A stretch of 64,000 nt of DNA, from assembly GCF_019711535.1 (NCBI RefSeq), contig NZ_JAIGNP010000003.1, forward strand, positions 1-64,000, given 5' to 3'. This document shows positions 43,335 through 51,588 of the stretch, piece after piece. The stretch comes from Qipengyuania aestuarii. GTDB lineage: Bacteria; Pseudomonadota; Alphaproteobacteria; Sphingomonadales; Sphingomonadaceae. Within the stretch, counting starts at the first letter, position 1. Every line of letters starts with the position of its first letter. The notes below the pieces were generated by a model. It did not search any database. It was not told where the DNA came from and saw nothing but the letters and a program-made list of their open reading frames with translations. The translations under genes were made by a program, and so were the position numbers.

Positions 43335-45226
43335 TAAAAGAGCGTTTCCTCTGGCGGCCTCCGCTTGCCGAAAACTGGGCTGATCGATTGGCCGCCGTCG
43401 AAGCGCTTCTAAGCTCCGGGCAGGAACCGGACTATATTGCCCTGAAAACTCTCGCCAATCAGAGATTAGGCATGCGCGAACATTTGCGGATGGAGCGCCT
43501 TGCACAAAAAGTGAAAAAGCAGGCCCTCATGCCTCAAGGGTTCGCTCCGATCACGCTTGGCCTCTTGGGCAGCCGTACCTTGAGCTTCCTTCGAGGCCCG
43601 CTGGCCGCCGCTGGCCTGGCGCGCGGTCTGGATATTTCCGCTCTCGAAGCTCCGTATGACAGTGTCGCCAGCTATGCATATTCCCCGGTCGACTGCTTCG
43701 GTCAGCCACTCGACGCTCTGCTGGTCATAATCGACGAAACCGCAATTTCCGGGCAGCGTGTCATCCTCGATCACGAAGCCGAGAAAGCCGCGCTGGCCGA
43801 AGCGGCGGAGCTCGTGATGGCACTAGCAGCCGCTGCGAGAGAAAAATCTGGGTGCCGGGCCATCTTCGCTACTCTTCCGGGTTCCGACCAGATCTCGTCG
43901 TCCGATCTTGCAACACCTGGCTCGATGGCTCGCTTCAGGCAGCGCTTCAATCTCCTGCTGGCGGATGGGGCGCAAGAGGGAAAGTGGCTGCTGTGGGATC
44001 AGGCGGCCCTCGCCGACCGAGTGGGTCTTGATGCATGGCTCGATCCGGTCCGCTATCACGCGGCGAAAACACCTTTCAGCGTTGATGCATGCCCACTGGC
44101 GGCAGACAATATCGCGGCACTGCTGGCAGCGATGAAGGGCAAGGCTGCGCGCGGCCTCGTGCTCGATCTCGATAACACGCTGTGGGGCGGCGTCATCGGC
44201 GACGATGGGCTTGCTGGAATAAGGCTCGGTCAGAATTCTCCTGAAGGGGAAGCCTTTGTGGCGTTTCAGAACTTCGTCCTAAGCCTGCGCAACCGGGGCG
44301 TCGTGTTGGCGGTCTGTTCCAAGAACGCCGACGATATAGCGCGCGAACCCTTTCGCGCCCATTCCGAGATGGTCATCAAAGAAAACCATATTGCCGTGTT
44401 CCAGGCGAATTGGAGCGACAAGGCGACGAACATCAAGACCATCGCCGAAACGCTGAGCCTCGGCCTCGAATCGCTCGCATTCGTGGACGACAATTCCGCC
44501 GAACGTGAAAGGGTGCGGCAAGAACTTCCGCTAGTCTCGACAATCGAGGTGGGCGACGATCCCTCTTTCTTCATCCAGCGAATCTCACATTCAGGATTGT
44601 TCGATCACCTCCCGCTCAATCAGGAAGATATCGCACGGGCGGAAAGCTATGGCGGCCGTGCGGCCGCCGCCGAAATCCGTGCGCGGATTGGTAATTACGA
44701 AAATTACCTGACCTCGCTCTCCATGCGCATGTCCATTGCCCCCTTCAACGGCGCCGGTCGTAGCCGGATTACGCAGCTGATCAACAAATCCAACCAATTC
44801 AACCTCACCACCCGCCGCTATGAAGAAGAGGAAGTGCGTGAATTTGAGGAAAACCCTGAAGTGATAGGCTGGCAGGTTGGGTTGGAGGACAAGTTTGCCC
44901 GGCACGGCATGATCGGCGTAGTTATCGTGCGCAAGGAAGATACCGCCTGGACAATCGACAGTTGGCTGCAATCCTGCCGCGTGCTCGAACGCGGAGTGGA
45001 GCAATGCGTCATGAACGCGCTGTTCGAATCCGCTGCTGCGGCAGGCATTGAGCAAATTCGCTCAACCTATATACCCACTGACCGCAACGCCATGGTGGCT
45101 GATTTTTACCCACGGCTCGGCTTTCCCGCAGGCGACGATCAGACAGATGGCTCAGTGCATTATTCATGCGCAGTGGCGGATTATGTGCCGCACCGTACAT
45201 TCATCGAAATATACCAAGCAGGATAA
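43331..45226 (+). CDS. FkbH-like HAD-IIIC enzyme loading a C3 unit onto ACP
   Basis: FkbH-family protein of 631 residues. An N-terminal SGNH-like region (about 70-260) precedes the HAD-IIIC domain with DLDNTLWGG (279-287), VCSKN (328-332), NWSDKATNI (360-368) and FVDDNSAERERV (384-395). A C-terminal GNAT-like domain (about 470-625) follows. Characterised FkbH proteins dephosphorylate 1,3-bisphosphoglycerate and load the glyceryl group on ACP. ATG 43331 overlaps the ACP stop (ATGA). The longer frame from 43199 lies inside the ACP gene. Last gene of the EPS locus. Confidence 0.88.
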   Translation: MIKERFLWRPPLAENWADRLAAVEALLSSGQEPDYIALKTLANQRLGMREHLRMERLAQKVKKQALMPQGFAPITLGLLGSRTLSFLRGPLAAAGLARGLDISALEAPYDSVASYAYSPVDCFGQPLDALLVIIDETAISGQRVILDHEAEKAALAEAAELVMALAAAAREKSGCRAIFATLPGSDQISSSDLATPGSMARFRQRFNLLLADGAQEGKWLLWDQAALADRVGLDAWLDPVRYHAAKTPFSVDACPLAADNIAALLAAMKGKAARGLVLDLDNTLWGGVIGDDGLAGIRLGQNSPEGEAFVAFQNFVLSLRNRGVVLAVCSKNADDIAREPFRAHSEMVIKENHIAVFQANWSDKATNIKTIAETLSLGLESLAFVDDNSAERERVRQELPLVSTIEVGDDPSFFIQRISHSGLFDHLPLNQEDIARAESYGGRAAAAEIRARIGNYENYLTSLSMRMSIAPFNGAGRSRITQLINKSNQFNLTTRRYEEEEVREFEENPEVIGWQVGLEDKFARHGMIGVVIVRKEDTAWTIDSWLQSCRVLERGVEQCVMNALFESAAAAGIEQIRSTYIPTDRNAMVADFYPRLGFPAGDDQTDGSVHYSCAVADYVPHRTFIEIYQAG

Positions 45227-45270
45227 CGGATGGCAGCGCAGCCTAGCGGGGGTGCCAGAAGAAACCGAAG

Positions 45271-45361
45271 TGGCGGAGCAGGAGGGATTCGAACCCTCGA
45301 TACGGGGTTACCGTATACACACTTTCCAGGCGTGCGCCTTCGACCACTCGGCCACTGCTCC
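45271..45361 (-). tRNA. tRNA-Ser (GGA)
   Basis: Read on the minus strand, the gene starts GGAGCAG at 45361 and ends CTGCTCCG followed by an encoded CCA at 45273-45271, 91 nt in all. The acceptor stem pairs fully over 7 bp. The anticodon loop CTGGAAA gives anticodon GGA, reading UCC/UCU serine codons. The long variable arm (TATACGG...CCGTAT) and the T arm (GAGGGTTCGAATCCCTC) confirm a class II serine tRNA. It sits just past the end of the EPS locus, convergent with the FkbH-like gene. Confidence 0.96.
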
Positions 45362-45543
45362 GCATCCCGGAACGCGCGCCTCTAGCGGGCAATGACGAGC
45401 GGCGCAACTGCTTCCATAGCCACATTTGCATCAGCCAAGAATGCGACGAGCCGTGGGAACCCAGGTAAGCAGGCAATCGTTGCTGCCATACCCCCGAGTC
45501 ACGGTGTTGCGCGGAATGACATTTCCTTCGAACGCCGTAAAAT

Positions 45544-45588
45544 GCCCCTTCCCGCCCATTTAAACGCGCGGGAAGGGGCTTTTCTTTT
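45544..45588 (+). terminator. Strong rho-independent terminator, just before the cyclophilin gene
   Basis: GCCCCTTCCCGC (45544-45555) pairs perfectly with GCGGGAAGGGGC (45568-45579) around a 12-nt loop, followed by TTTTCTTTT. It reads as a terminator on the plus strand, yet no plus-strand gene ends just upstream and the next gene starts 28 nt later. On the minus strand a shorter ATTTTA follows the stem, so it may be bidirectional or act as an attenuator. Confidence 0.75.
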
Positions 45589-45615
45589 GCGCACTTGTTG
45601 GCAAGCTGACCTGCG

Positions 45616-46575
45616 ATGAACAAGCACCTGATCTCGCTCGCTGCAACGCTCGTCCTCACCACACCGGTTTTTGCCCAGAATCAAACCGCGCCAAGCCCCG
45701 GCGAAATCGTGGATCGAGCCTCTCAAAATGAATGGGTGAAAATCGCGGCAGAAGATCTGGTGATAATGACGCTGGCACCAGATTCCCACGGCCAGCCGCG
45801 CGAGGTGATGATCCAACTCATTCCCGAACCTTTCAGCCAAGGCTGGGTCAAGAACATCCGCACCTTGGCCCGCGCGGGCTGGTACGACGACATCACCATC
45901 AACCGCGTACAAGACAATTACGTCGTCCAGTGGGGCGACCCTAATTACGACAACCCGGAAGCGGAAGGGGAGGCAAAGCCGCTGCCAGAGGGGCTACGGA
46001 CGATTGACGAGGAAGATTATACGTCCCCAGTCACGAGCATTCGGATAGGGGAAATGCCGCCCGAAGGTTATGGTTGGACAAGGGGCGATGCCTATGCCGC
46101 ATGGACCGATTTGTACAAAGGCTGGCCAATTGCGTCAGACGGAAAGCAGGATTGGCCTGTCCACTGCTATGGCATGGTCGGCGTCGGTCGCGGGATGTCT
46201 CCCGATACCGGCACCGGGGCTGAGCTTTATACAGTGATCGGTCATGCGCCGCGCCATCTAGACCGTAATATTGCGCTTGTCGGACGGATCGTCGAGGGGA
46301 TGGAGCACCTCTCCTCCCTGCCACGCGGGTCGGGCGCATTGGGGTTTTATACGGCGGAAGAGAGCAGCAAGAGAACGCCCATCGTGTCGGTCCGTATCGC
46401 AAGTGACCTGCCCGCAGATGAGCGCCCATCGTTCGAGTATCTTTCGACAGAAGGCGAAACCTTCGCCGAGTATGCTGATGCCCGCGCCAATCGCCGGGAT
46501 CCATTCTTTATCACTGCCGCGGGCGGCGCGGATATCTGCAACATCCCGGTACCTGTGCGGCGCACCGATCGCTAA
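45616..46575 (+). CDS. Secreted cyclophilin-type peptidylprolyl isomerase
   Basis: Protein of 319 residues with a signal peptide ending at VFAQN (about residue 21). Cyclophilin-like features are MVIQ-like EVMIQLIPEPFS early, TVIGHAPRHLDRNIALVGRIVEGMEHLSSLPRG in halves around 205-240, and RTPIVSVRIASDLP. The match is to the divergent, longer periplasmic cyclophilins of sphingomonads, and active-site residues cannot be fully checked by eye. Probably assists folding of periplasmic proteins. No strong ribosome binding site is seen; a terminator hairpin lies in its leader. Confidence 0.75.
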   Translation: MNKHLISLAATLVLTTPVFAQNQTAPSPGEIVDRASQNEWVKIAAEDLVIMTLAPDSHGQPREVMIQLIPEPFSQGWVKNIRTLARAGWYDDITINRVQDNYVVQWGDPNYDNPEAEGEAKPLPEGLRTIDEEDYTSPVTSIRIGEMPPEGYGWTRGDAYAAWTDLYKGWPIASDGKQDWPVHCYGMVGVGRGMSPDTGTGAELYTVIGHAPRHLDRNIALVGRIVEGMEHLSSLPRGSGALGFYTAEESSKRTPIVSVRIASDLPADERPSFEYLSTEGETFAEYADARANRRDPFFITAAGGADICNIPVPVRRTDR

Positions 46576-46579
46576 GTTC

Positions 46580-46897
46580 GTGCCAGACCCATTGGCCACC
46601 AATGCCACACTGCGGAAATGGCAGGGAAGTCGCGGAACCTACCATCTCGTTACGCTGGCCGGCTCGGCGGCTGAGGCCATTGAGATGCACGAACGGCTCC
46701 ACCGACTGGAGTTTGGCGCAAGGCGCGGTTTCGGATCGGTAAAGGTTGTGGCGCAGATTGGCGAAACCGCATGGAAGACCTCCGTCTTTCCCCAGAAGGG
46801 CAAGACCGAATGGGTACTTCTCGTCTCGAAAAAAGTCATGCGAGCAGAGGACCTGGCCGAGGGCGACAGGATCGCACTGGAGCTGGAATTGCTGTGA
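46580..46897 (+). CDS. DUF1905-family small protein
   Basis: Protein of 105 residues beginning at GTG 46580, 4 nt after the cyclophilin stop. The segments GTYHLVTLAGSAAEAI, GFGSVKVVAQIGETAWKTSVFP, GKTEWVLLVSKKVMRAEDLAEGD match the DUF1905 beta-barrel fold, whose biochemical role is unknown. Typical family length is about 100 residues. The larger open frame from 46271 lies inside the cyclophilin gene. Its stop overlaps the GTG of the next gene, so the three small genes and the cyclophilin look like one transcript. Confidence 0.75.
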   Translation: MPDPLATNATLRKWQGSRGTYHLVTLAGSAAEAIEMHERLHRLEFGARRGFGSVKVVAQIGETAWKTSVFPQKGKTEWVLLVSKKVMRAEDLAEGDRIALELELL

Positions 46898-47343
46898 AGC
46901 GCCGCGGCCAGCATCATCGCGGGCTAGCCTGGTTGGTGGCCGGCGGGCTCGGGGTAGGAGCAGCAACCGTCCTATCGAGCCTTTTCCTGCCTCATGAAAG
47001 CCTATGGCACGCCCTCGCAGCCCCGCAAGAAGATGGCACCTGGCAATTCACCACGATCGACGACCGCGATGTCCGTGCCGATGGATACAGTGTCCGCATT
47101 CATTGGGGCGAGGTGATCGCCGGATATGACGGCTGCAACAATTGGGGGACAAGCGACGGCAATATGCTCGACAATGGCGAGCGCATCATCACCATCGATT
47201 TGCAGGAGTGCGCGTCACAGCCAACGGATGAAGCGTATTGGCAGCTGACCCGGGCGACCGCCACCATGACCTTGAAAGGCTCCCGCCTGTTGCTGCACGA
47301 CGAGCTTCATCGCGGCGAATTGCGACGAGTCGAGGCGCGATGA
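46894..47343 (+). CDS. Membrane-anchored META/HslJ-like protein, copy 1
   Basis: Protein of 149 residues starting at GTG 46894, overlapping the DUF1905 stop (GTGA). A basic RRGQHHRGLAW start leads to one membrane helix (about 12-30), then a periplasmic domain with DGTWQFTTIDDRDVRADGYSVRIHWGEVIAGYDGCNNW in two blocks. The 'GCN' turn and terminal strands resemble META/HslJ domains. It shares architecture and several strings with the next gene, so the two arose by tandem duplication. Function unknown. Confidence 0.65.
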   Translation: MKRRGQHHRGLAWLVAGGLGVGAATVLSSLFLPHESLWHALAAPQEDGTWQFTTIDDRDVRADGYSVRIHWGEVIAGYDGCNNWGTSDGNMLDNGERIITIDLQECASQPTDEAYWQLTRATATMTLKGSRLLLHDELHRGELRRVEAR

Positions 47344-47780
47344 TTAGGAAGCCAACCCGTGGCCAGCATCACAAGGGCCTGGCTCGGGTGACACTGGCAG
47401 GTCTCGCCGTGGCACTGGTGCTGGCTGTCGGCGGAATGTTCATACCTCATGGCGAAACCGTTTGGCACCTCATCGCGGCACCGGAAAAAGACGGTTCCTG
47501 GCATTTCGTCAGCATCGACGGAATCGATGTGCGAGAGGCGAACTATGCCGTGAGCCTGCGCTGGGGCCGGATCCGCGGCTGGAACGACGGCTGCAATGCC
47601 TGCGGTTGGAGCGATGAGGGTCAGCGCATCTGCACGCTGGCCCTGTGCATCAAGCAGCCAAATGAACGGCTGTTCCGCCTATGGCCGCAAAGCACTCCTA
47701 CCATCCAGGTTAAAGGCGACCGGCTCTTTCTGACGATTCCCGGACACACCGCCGAACTGGTCCGCAAGCCCATCCACTGA
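47340..47780 (+). CDS. Membrane-anchored META/HslJ-like protein, copy 2
   Basis: Protein of 146 residues; ATG 47340 overlaps the stop of copy 1 (ATGA). It repeats the plan of its neighbour: RGQHHKGLA, one helix (about 14-33), FIPHGE, then DGSWHFVSIDGIDVREANYAVSLRWG and NDGCNACGW. It has extra cysteines (GCNACGW, RICTLALCIKQ) that copy 1 lacks, which may form disulfides in the periplasm. Start chosen from the overlap; the frame from 47238 lies in copy 1. Function unknown. Confidence 0.65.
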   Translation: MIRKPTRGQHHKGLARVTLAGLAVALVLAVGGMFIPHGETVWHLIAAPEKDGSWHFVSIDGIDVREANYAVSLRWGRIRGWNDGCNACGWSDEGQRICTLALCIKQPNERLFRLWPQSTPTIQVKGDRLFLTIPGHTAELVRKPIH

Positions 47781-47877
47781 TGCTGCAATACCATGCGACG
47801 CGTGAGATGGCACTCAGGTAAGCTTACATGTGCCAGCGCTGGAGTAGGCTGCAGCCGCTTTTGGCCCCAGATAAAGT

Positions 47878-48243
47878 TCAGAACTTTTCCATCAATTCGA
47901 TGCGATTGCCAAACGGATCGACAATGTCGCCCCGGCGATAGCCTTCCAGCGGTTTACCCGGTTTGAAAGCTACGCCTGCAGCTTGGAGCTTGGCGACCAG
48001 TGCGCCGAGGTTCTCGACCAGTAAGGCGGGATGCGCACGGCGTGCGGGCAGGAAAGCGTCTTCCACGCCGCAGTGAATGGCTACGCCTTCCCCTTCAAAC
48101 CAGCAGCCGCCATTTATCGCCAGATGTGACGGCTTGGGCACCTCGCTCAAGCCCATCGGGCCGGTCCAGAATTCGCGCGCATGCCGTTCTCCGCCATGTG
48201 GCATGGCCAGCTGGACGTGGTCGATGCCGGTAATCAGGCTCAT
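47878..48243 (-). CDS. VOC-superfamily (glyoxalase-like) protein
   Basis: Protein of 121 residues with two beta-alpha-beta-beta-beta units of the vicinal-oxygen-chelate fold: ITGIDHVQLAMPHGG at the start (metal histidine in the DHVQLAMP block) and LVENLGALVAKLQAAGV with FVDPFGNRIEL-like VDPFGNRIELMEKF at the end. It could be a glyoxalase, dioxygenase-like or resistance protein; nothing here decides. ATG 48243 is 10 bp after the rsh stop on the same strand, so it is likely co-transcribed with rsh. The extension to 48282 lies in rsh. Confidence 0.8.
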   Translation of the reverse strand: MSLITGIDHVQLAMPHGGERHAREFWTGPMGLSEVPKPSHLAINGGCWFEGEGVAIHCGVEDAFLPARRAHPALLVENLGALVAKLQAAGVAFKPGKPLEGYRRGDIVDPFGNRIELMEKF

Positions 48244-48253
48244 TGATCTTTCC

Positions 48254-50347
48254 TCACGCCCGCTCCGCCTGCGCGACGGCATCGCTTGCCCTCAGCGCGC
48301 TGAGGATACGGCTGAGATGCGCCAGATCCTGCACCTCCAGGTCAACCTCGTAAGTCGTGAACGGGTGATCGAGCTGCGTCTGGTCCAGGCTGGTCACGTT
48401 GACCACGTTCTTGGCGAAGATGCCCGCCATCTCGGCCAGCGTGCCAGGCCGGTCGTAAAGCGTCACGCGCAAACGCCCGACGGCCCCCCGCGAACGCCGC
48501 CCCCAGCTGAGATCGAGCCAGTCGTTATCGATTCCGGTGGCAAGTTGGTGACAGTCTATCGCATGGACCTCGACCGCCTCGCCTTCCTTGCGCAGTCCCA
48601 CGATCCGGTCACCCGGAACCGGATGGCAGCAATCCGCCAAGGTATAGCCGACACCCGGGGTCAGGCCGCGTATGGAAAGCGACTTGCCATTGCGCAGCCA
48701 TTCATCATCTTCCTCGGCCATTCCATCGGTCGAACCAGGGATCAGCGCTTCCATCACCTCGCGATCTTTGATCTTGGCCGAACCGATGGCGTAATAGAGG
48801 TCTTCAGCATCGTCCATTTCCAGCCGCTTCAACGCCTCGCGTAGCGCTTTCTTGCCTACTTTGCCGGGCAAGCGGGTGGTGATCTCGTCGTAAAGCTTCT
48901 GACCGATATCGGCGACTTCATCGCGTTCCTTCTGACGGACGGCACGCCGGATGGCGGCGCGCGCCTTGCCGGTGACCACGAAGCCCAGCCAGCTCATCTG
49001 CGGCTCGGCATTCTTGCCCTTCAGAATCTCGACCACATCGCCATTGTTGAGCTGCGTGCGCAGCGGCATGTGGCGCCCGTTGATCTTCGCCCCCACAGTT
49101 TGCGCGCCGAGATCAGTGTGGACGGCGAAAGCGAAATCGACCGCCGTCGATCCCTTGGGCAGCTGGAAGAGTGCCCCCTTGGGAGTGAAGGCGAAAATGC
49201 GATCCTGGTAAATCGCCATGCGTGTGTGCTCGAGAAGTTCTTCGGCATCCTGACTGGTGTCGATAATCTCGATAAGGTCGCGCAGCCAGCCAACCGCACC
49301 ATCCGGCCGATCCCCCTGCTTGTAGGCCCAATGAGCCGCGAGCCCGAATTCGTTGGTCCGGTGCATTTCACGCGTGCGAATCTGCACCTCGACGCGCATC
49401 GATTTCCCATAGATCAGCGAAGTATGAAGGCTACGATAGCCATTCGTCTTCGGCGTCGAGATATAGTCCTTGAACTTGCCAGGTAGAAATTGCCACGTCG
49501 TGTGCAGAACGCCTAGCGCTCGGTAGCAATCCGCCACGTCATCGCAGATGACGCGGAAAGCCATGATGTCGGTGACCTGGTCGAAAGACACGTGGCGTTC
49601 CGCCATCTTTCGCCAGATCGAATAGGGATGCTTTTCCCGCCCCGACACTTCGACTTGCATACCGGCTTCTGCCAGCGCGTGCTTCATGTCGAGAGCGATG
49701 GCATCGACCTGTCCGCCATCCTCCTCGCGAATCTGCTTCAGGCGGTTGGTAATAGTGGCATAGGCTTCGGGCTCGATCTGCTCGAACGCGAGCAACTGCA
49801 TCTCCCGCATGTATTCGTACATGCCCACTCGCTCTGCCAGAGGCGCGTAGATATCCATCGTCTCACGTGCGATGCGGCGGCGCTTTTCCGGTTTCTTGAT
49901 GAAATGGAGCGTGCGCATATTATGCAGCCGATCGCCCAGCTTCACCAGCAGGACGCGGATATCCTCGCTCATGGCGAGTAGGAACTTGCGCAGGTTCTCC
50001 GCTGCCCGTTCGTTCTCGGGCATCTGCTCGATCTTCGAAAGCTTTGTCACCCCGTCGACCAAACGCGCGACCTCGCCCCCGAAATTGGTCTCGATATCGT
50101 CGATTGTGGCGAGTGTGTCCTCCACCGTATCGTGCAACAGCGCGGTGACGATGGTTTCCTGATCGAGTTTGAGATCCGTCATCAACCCGGCCACTTCGAC
50201 CGGGTGGCTGAAATAGGGATCGCCCGATGCGCGTGTCTGTGTGCCGTGTTTCTGAACGGTATAGACATAGGCGCGATTGAGCATCGCCTCGTCGGCATCG
50301 GGGTCGTAATCGAGGACCCGCTCTACGAGTTCGTACTGGCGCAGCAT
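48254..50347 (-). CDS. rsh: Bifunctional (p)ppGpp synthetase/hydrolase (RelA/SpoT homologue)
   Basis: Single long RSH protein of 697 residues, as usual in alphaproteobacteria. The hydrolase domain has YFSHPVEVAGLM and HDTVED (HD motif intact, about 45-75). The synthetase domain has FRVICDDVADCYRALG, KDYISTPKTNGYRSLHT and EVQIRTREMH (about 245-330). A TGS domain (FTPKGALFQLPKGSTAVDFAFAVHT in halves, about 385-410), a conserved zinc-finger-like CCHPVPGD, and a C-terminal ACT domain follow. Both catalytic sites look active. ATG 50347 is the conserved start; the extra 13 codons to 50386 are not family-like. Confidence 0.95.
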   Translation of the reverse strand: MLRQYELVERVLDYDPDADEAMLNRAYVYTVQKHGTQTRASGDPYFSHPVEVAGLMTDLKLDQETIVTALLHDTVEDTLATIDDIETNFGGEVARLVDGVTKLSKIEQMPENERAAENLRKFLLAMSEDIRVLLVKLGDRLHNMRTLHFIKKPEKRRRIARETMDIYAPLAERVGMYEYMREMQLLAFEQIEPEAYATITNRLKQIREEDGGQVDAIALDMKHALAEAGMQVEVSGREKHPYSIWRKMAERHVSFDQVTDIMAFRVICDDVADCYRALGVLHTTWQFLPGKFKDYISTPKTNGYRSLHTSLIYGKSMRVEVQIRTREMHRTNEFGLAAHWAYKQGDRPDGAVGWLRDLIEIIDTSQDAEELLEHTRMAIYQDRIFAFTPKGALFQLPKGSTAVDFAFAVHTDLGAQTVGAKINGRHMPLRTQLNNGDVVEILKGKNAEPQMSWLGFVVTGKARAAIRRAVRQKERDEVADIGQKLYDEITTRLPGKVGKKALREALKRLEMDDAEDLYYAIGSAKIKDREVMEALIPGSTDGMAEEDDEWLRNGKSLSIRGLTPGVGYTLADCCHPVPGDRIVGLRKEGEAVEVHAIDCHQLATGIDNDWLDLSWGRRSRGAVGRLRVTLYDRPGTLAEMAGIFAKNVVNVTSLDQTQLDHPFTTYEVDLEVQDLAHLSRILSALRASDAVAQAERA

Positions 50348-50408
50348 GGTCGGATCACGATGTGGGCAAACAGAGTTGCAATGCAACGAAAAAGCGCGGG
50401 CGTCGCTT

Positions 50409-51392
50409 TCAAATATGCTTTTCCAGCTGGAGCAAGAGGCTGGCTGGATTGTCGAGCCTGAAAGCCACTCTTTCGACCATTCGCGCCTTGCCGAAGAGCG
50501 GGCGATATTCCAGCGGCCGTGAAAGGCGCAGAACGACGTTGGGGTGAGAGAGGATGGCCGCGTTCAGGACAGTCGCCTGCCGCGTTTCCGCATCGCTGAT
50601 TGATGGCTCGACAGCAGCAATGGCGTTCAGAGGCACGGTAAAGTCCACGAAGCTCCCGCCGCGCACACGCAGGCCTTCGGCCTCGAGCAGCACTGGATAG
50701 AGCCGAAAGGCTTTCATCATCGCGATAATGAAGAGCGCACCCCAGACGCCCAGGCCGAGCAGCAATAGCGCGGCGGTTTCGCTCCAATGGCTGACGAGAA
50801 GGTCCACCACCACGATCTCGATCAATTGCAGCACCAGAAAAGTGGCGACCAGCGGGTTGATGACTTTGTGATAAGCGAATGCCTGCGCGCCGGGAGGCAC
50901 ATGAGGTTGCGCCTTCCAGCTGAACAGCGCCAGTCGCATCATTGCGCTTTCATACACGGCGAAGCGCACCAGTTTTTCCGGCAGGACAACGCATGCCGCG
51001 GCTTGCATTGAACGTGTGCGGCGAAAGGCTTGGACGGCGAGATGCAGGCTCCAACTCACATAGGCGATGATCGTGAGCCCCATGGTGACAAGCAAAGACT
51101 TCATATCGAGCAAGGCTGATCTGACAGGTATAGCTGCCGAAACGGTGGCGATGACGCAGCCAAGCGCAATCGCTCCAAGTAACGCGCGCAGATCGGGGCT
51201 TTTGGTCGGTGCCTTGGCTAACAGCGTAAGCGCCAGAGCGTCGGCGGCAATCCAGACAAACAAGAGCGCCGCAGTGCGCGGATAGCGCGCGGCAAGGTCG
51301 CTATGGGTCGCAAATCGAGCGGATAGTATGGCGAAAAAGGGGGCGAGAAGCACCAACAGTGGCACCGCCTTGGAGAGAGAACGAGAGGTCAC
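50409..51392 (-). CDS. Polytopic membrane protein, unknown function
   Basis: Membrane protein that I do not recognise, 327 residues from GTG 51392 (TTG 51395 and ATG 51455 are other in-frame starts). About six hydrophobic helices fall within residues 8-235 (VPLLVLLAPFFAIL, TAALLFVWIAADALALTLL and others), followed by a soluble domain of about 90 residues (AEGLRVRGGSFVDFTVPLNAIAAVE, then RLSRPLEYRPLFGK) that resembles a PH-like beta-sandwich. It ends 61 bp before rsh on the same strand but is upstream of it, so it could be co-transcribed. Confidence 0.65.
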   Translation of the reverse strand: MTSRSLSKAVPLLVLLAPFFAILSARFATHSDLAARYPRTAALLFVWIAADALALTLLAKAPTKSPDLRALLGAIALGCVIATVSAAIPVRSALLDMKSLLVTMGLTIIAYVSWSLHLAVQAFRRTRSMQAAACVVLPEKLVRFAVYESAMMRLALFSWKAQPHVPPGAQAFAYHKVINPLVATFLVLQLIEIVVVDLLVSHWSETAALLLLGLGVWGALFIIAMMKAFRLYPVLLEAEGLRVRGGSFVDFTVPLNAIAAVEPSISDAETRQATVLNAAILSHPNVVLRLSRPLEYRPLFGKARMVERVAFRLDNPASLLLQLEKHI

Positions 51393-51588
51393 CAATCCGA
51401 CCCGCGGGGATCGGCAGTAATGGCGGGCCGTTGCCCTTCCGGTGCATGCTGCCACGGCATGCCTTGAGAATAGATCGCTTCAACCGATCTGAAAAGAGCG
51501 AACCTCCGAACGCCCCGAGACAGGTGGCAAGGCCTCGCTCTAGTCACTAGCTTGAAGGTCAACCGACAGCATCTAAGCGAGGCCGACC

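Noticed and set aside
9731..45226. Exosortase/PEP-CTERM-linked EPS system
   Set aside because: Wza, barrel and Wzc neighbours occur in such loci, but no XrtA-like membrane protease or PEP-CTERM protein was seen.
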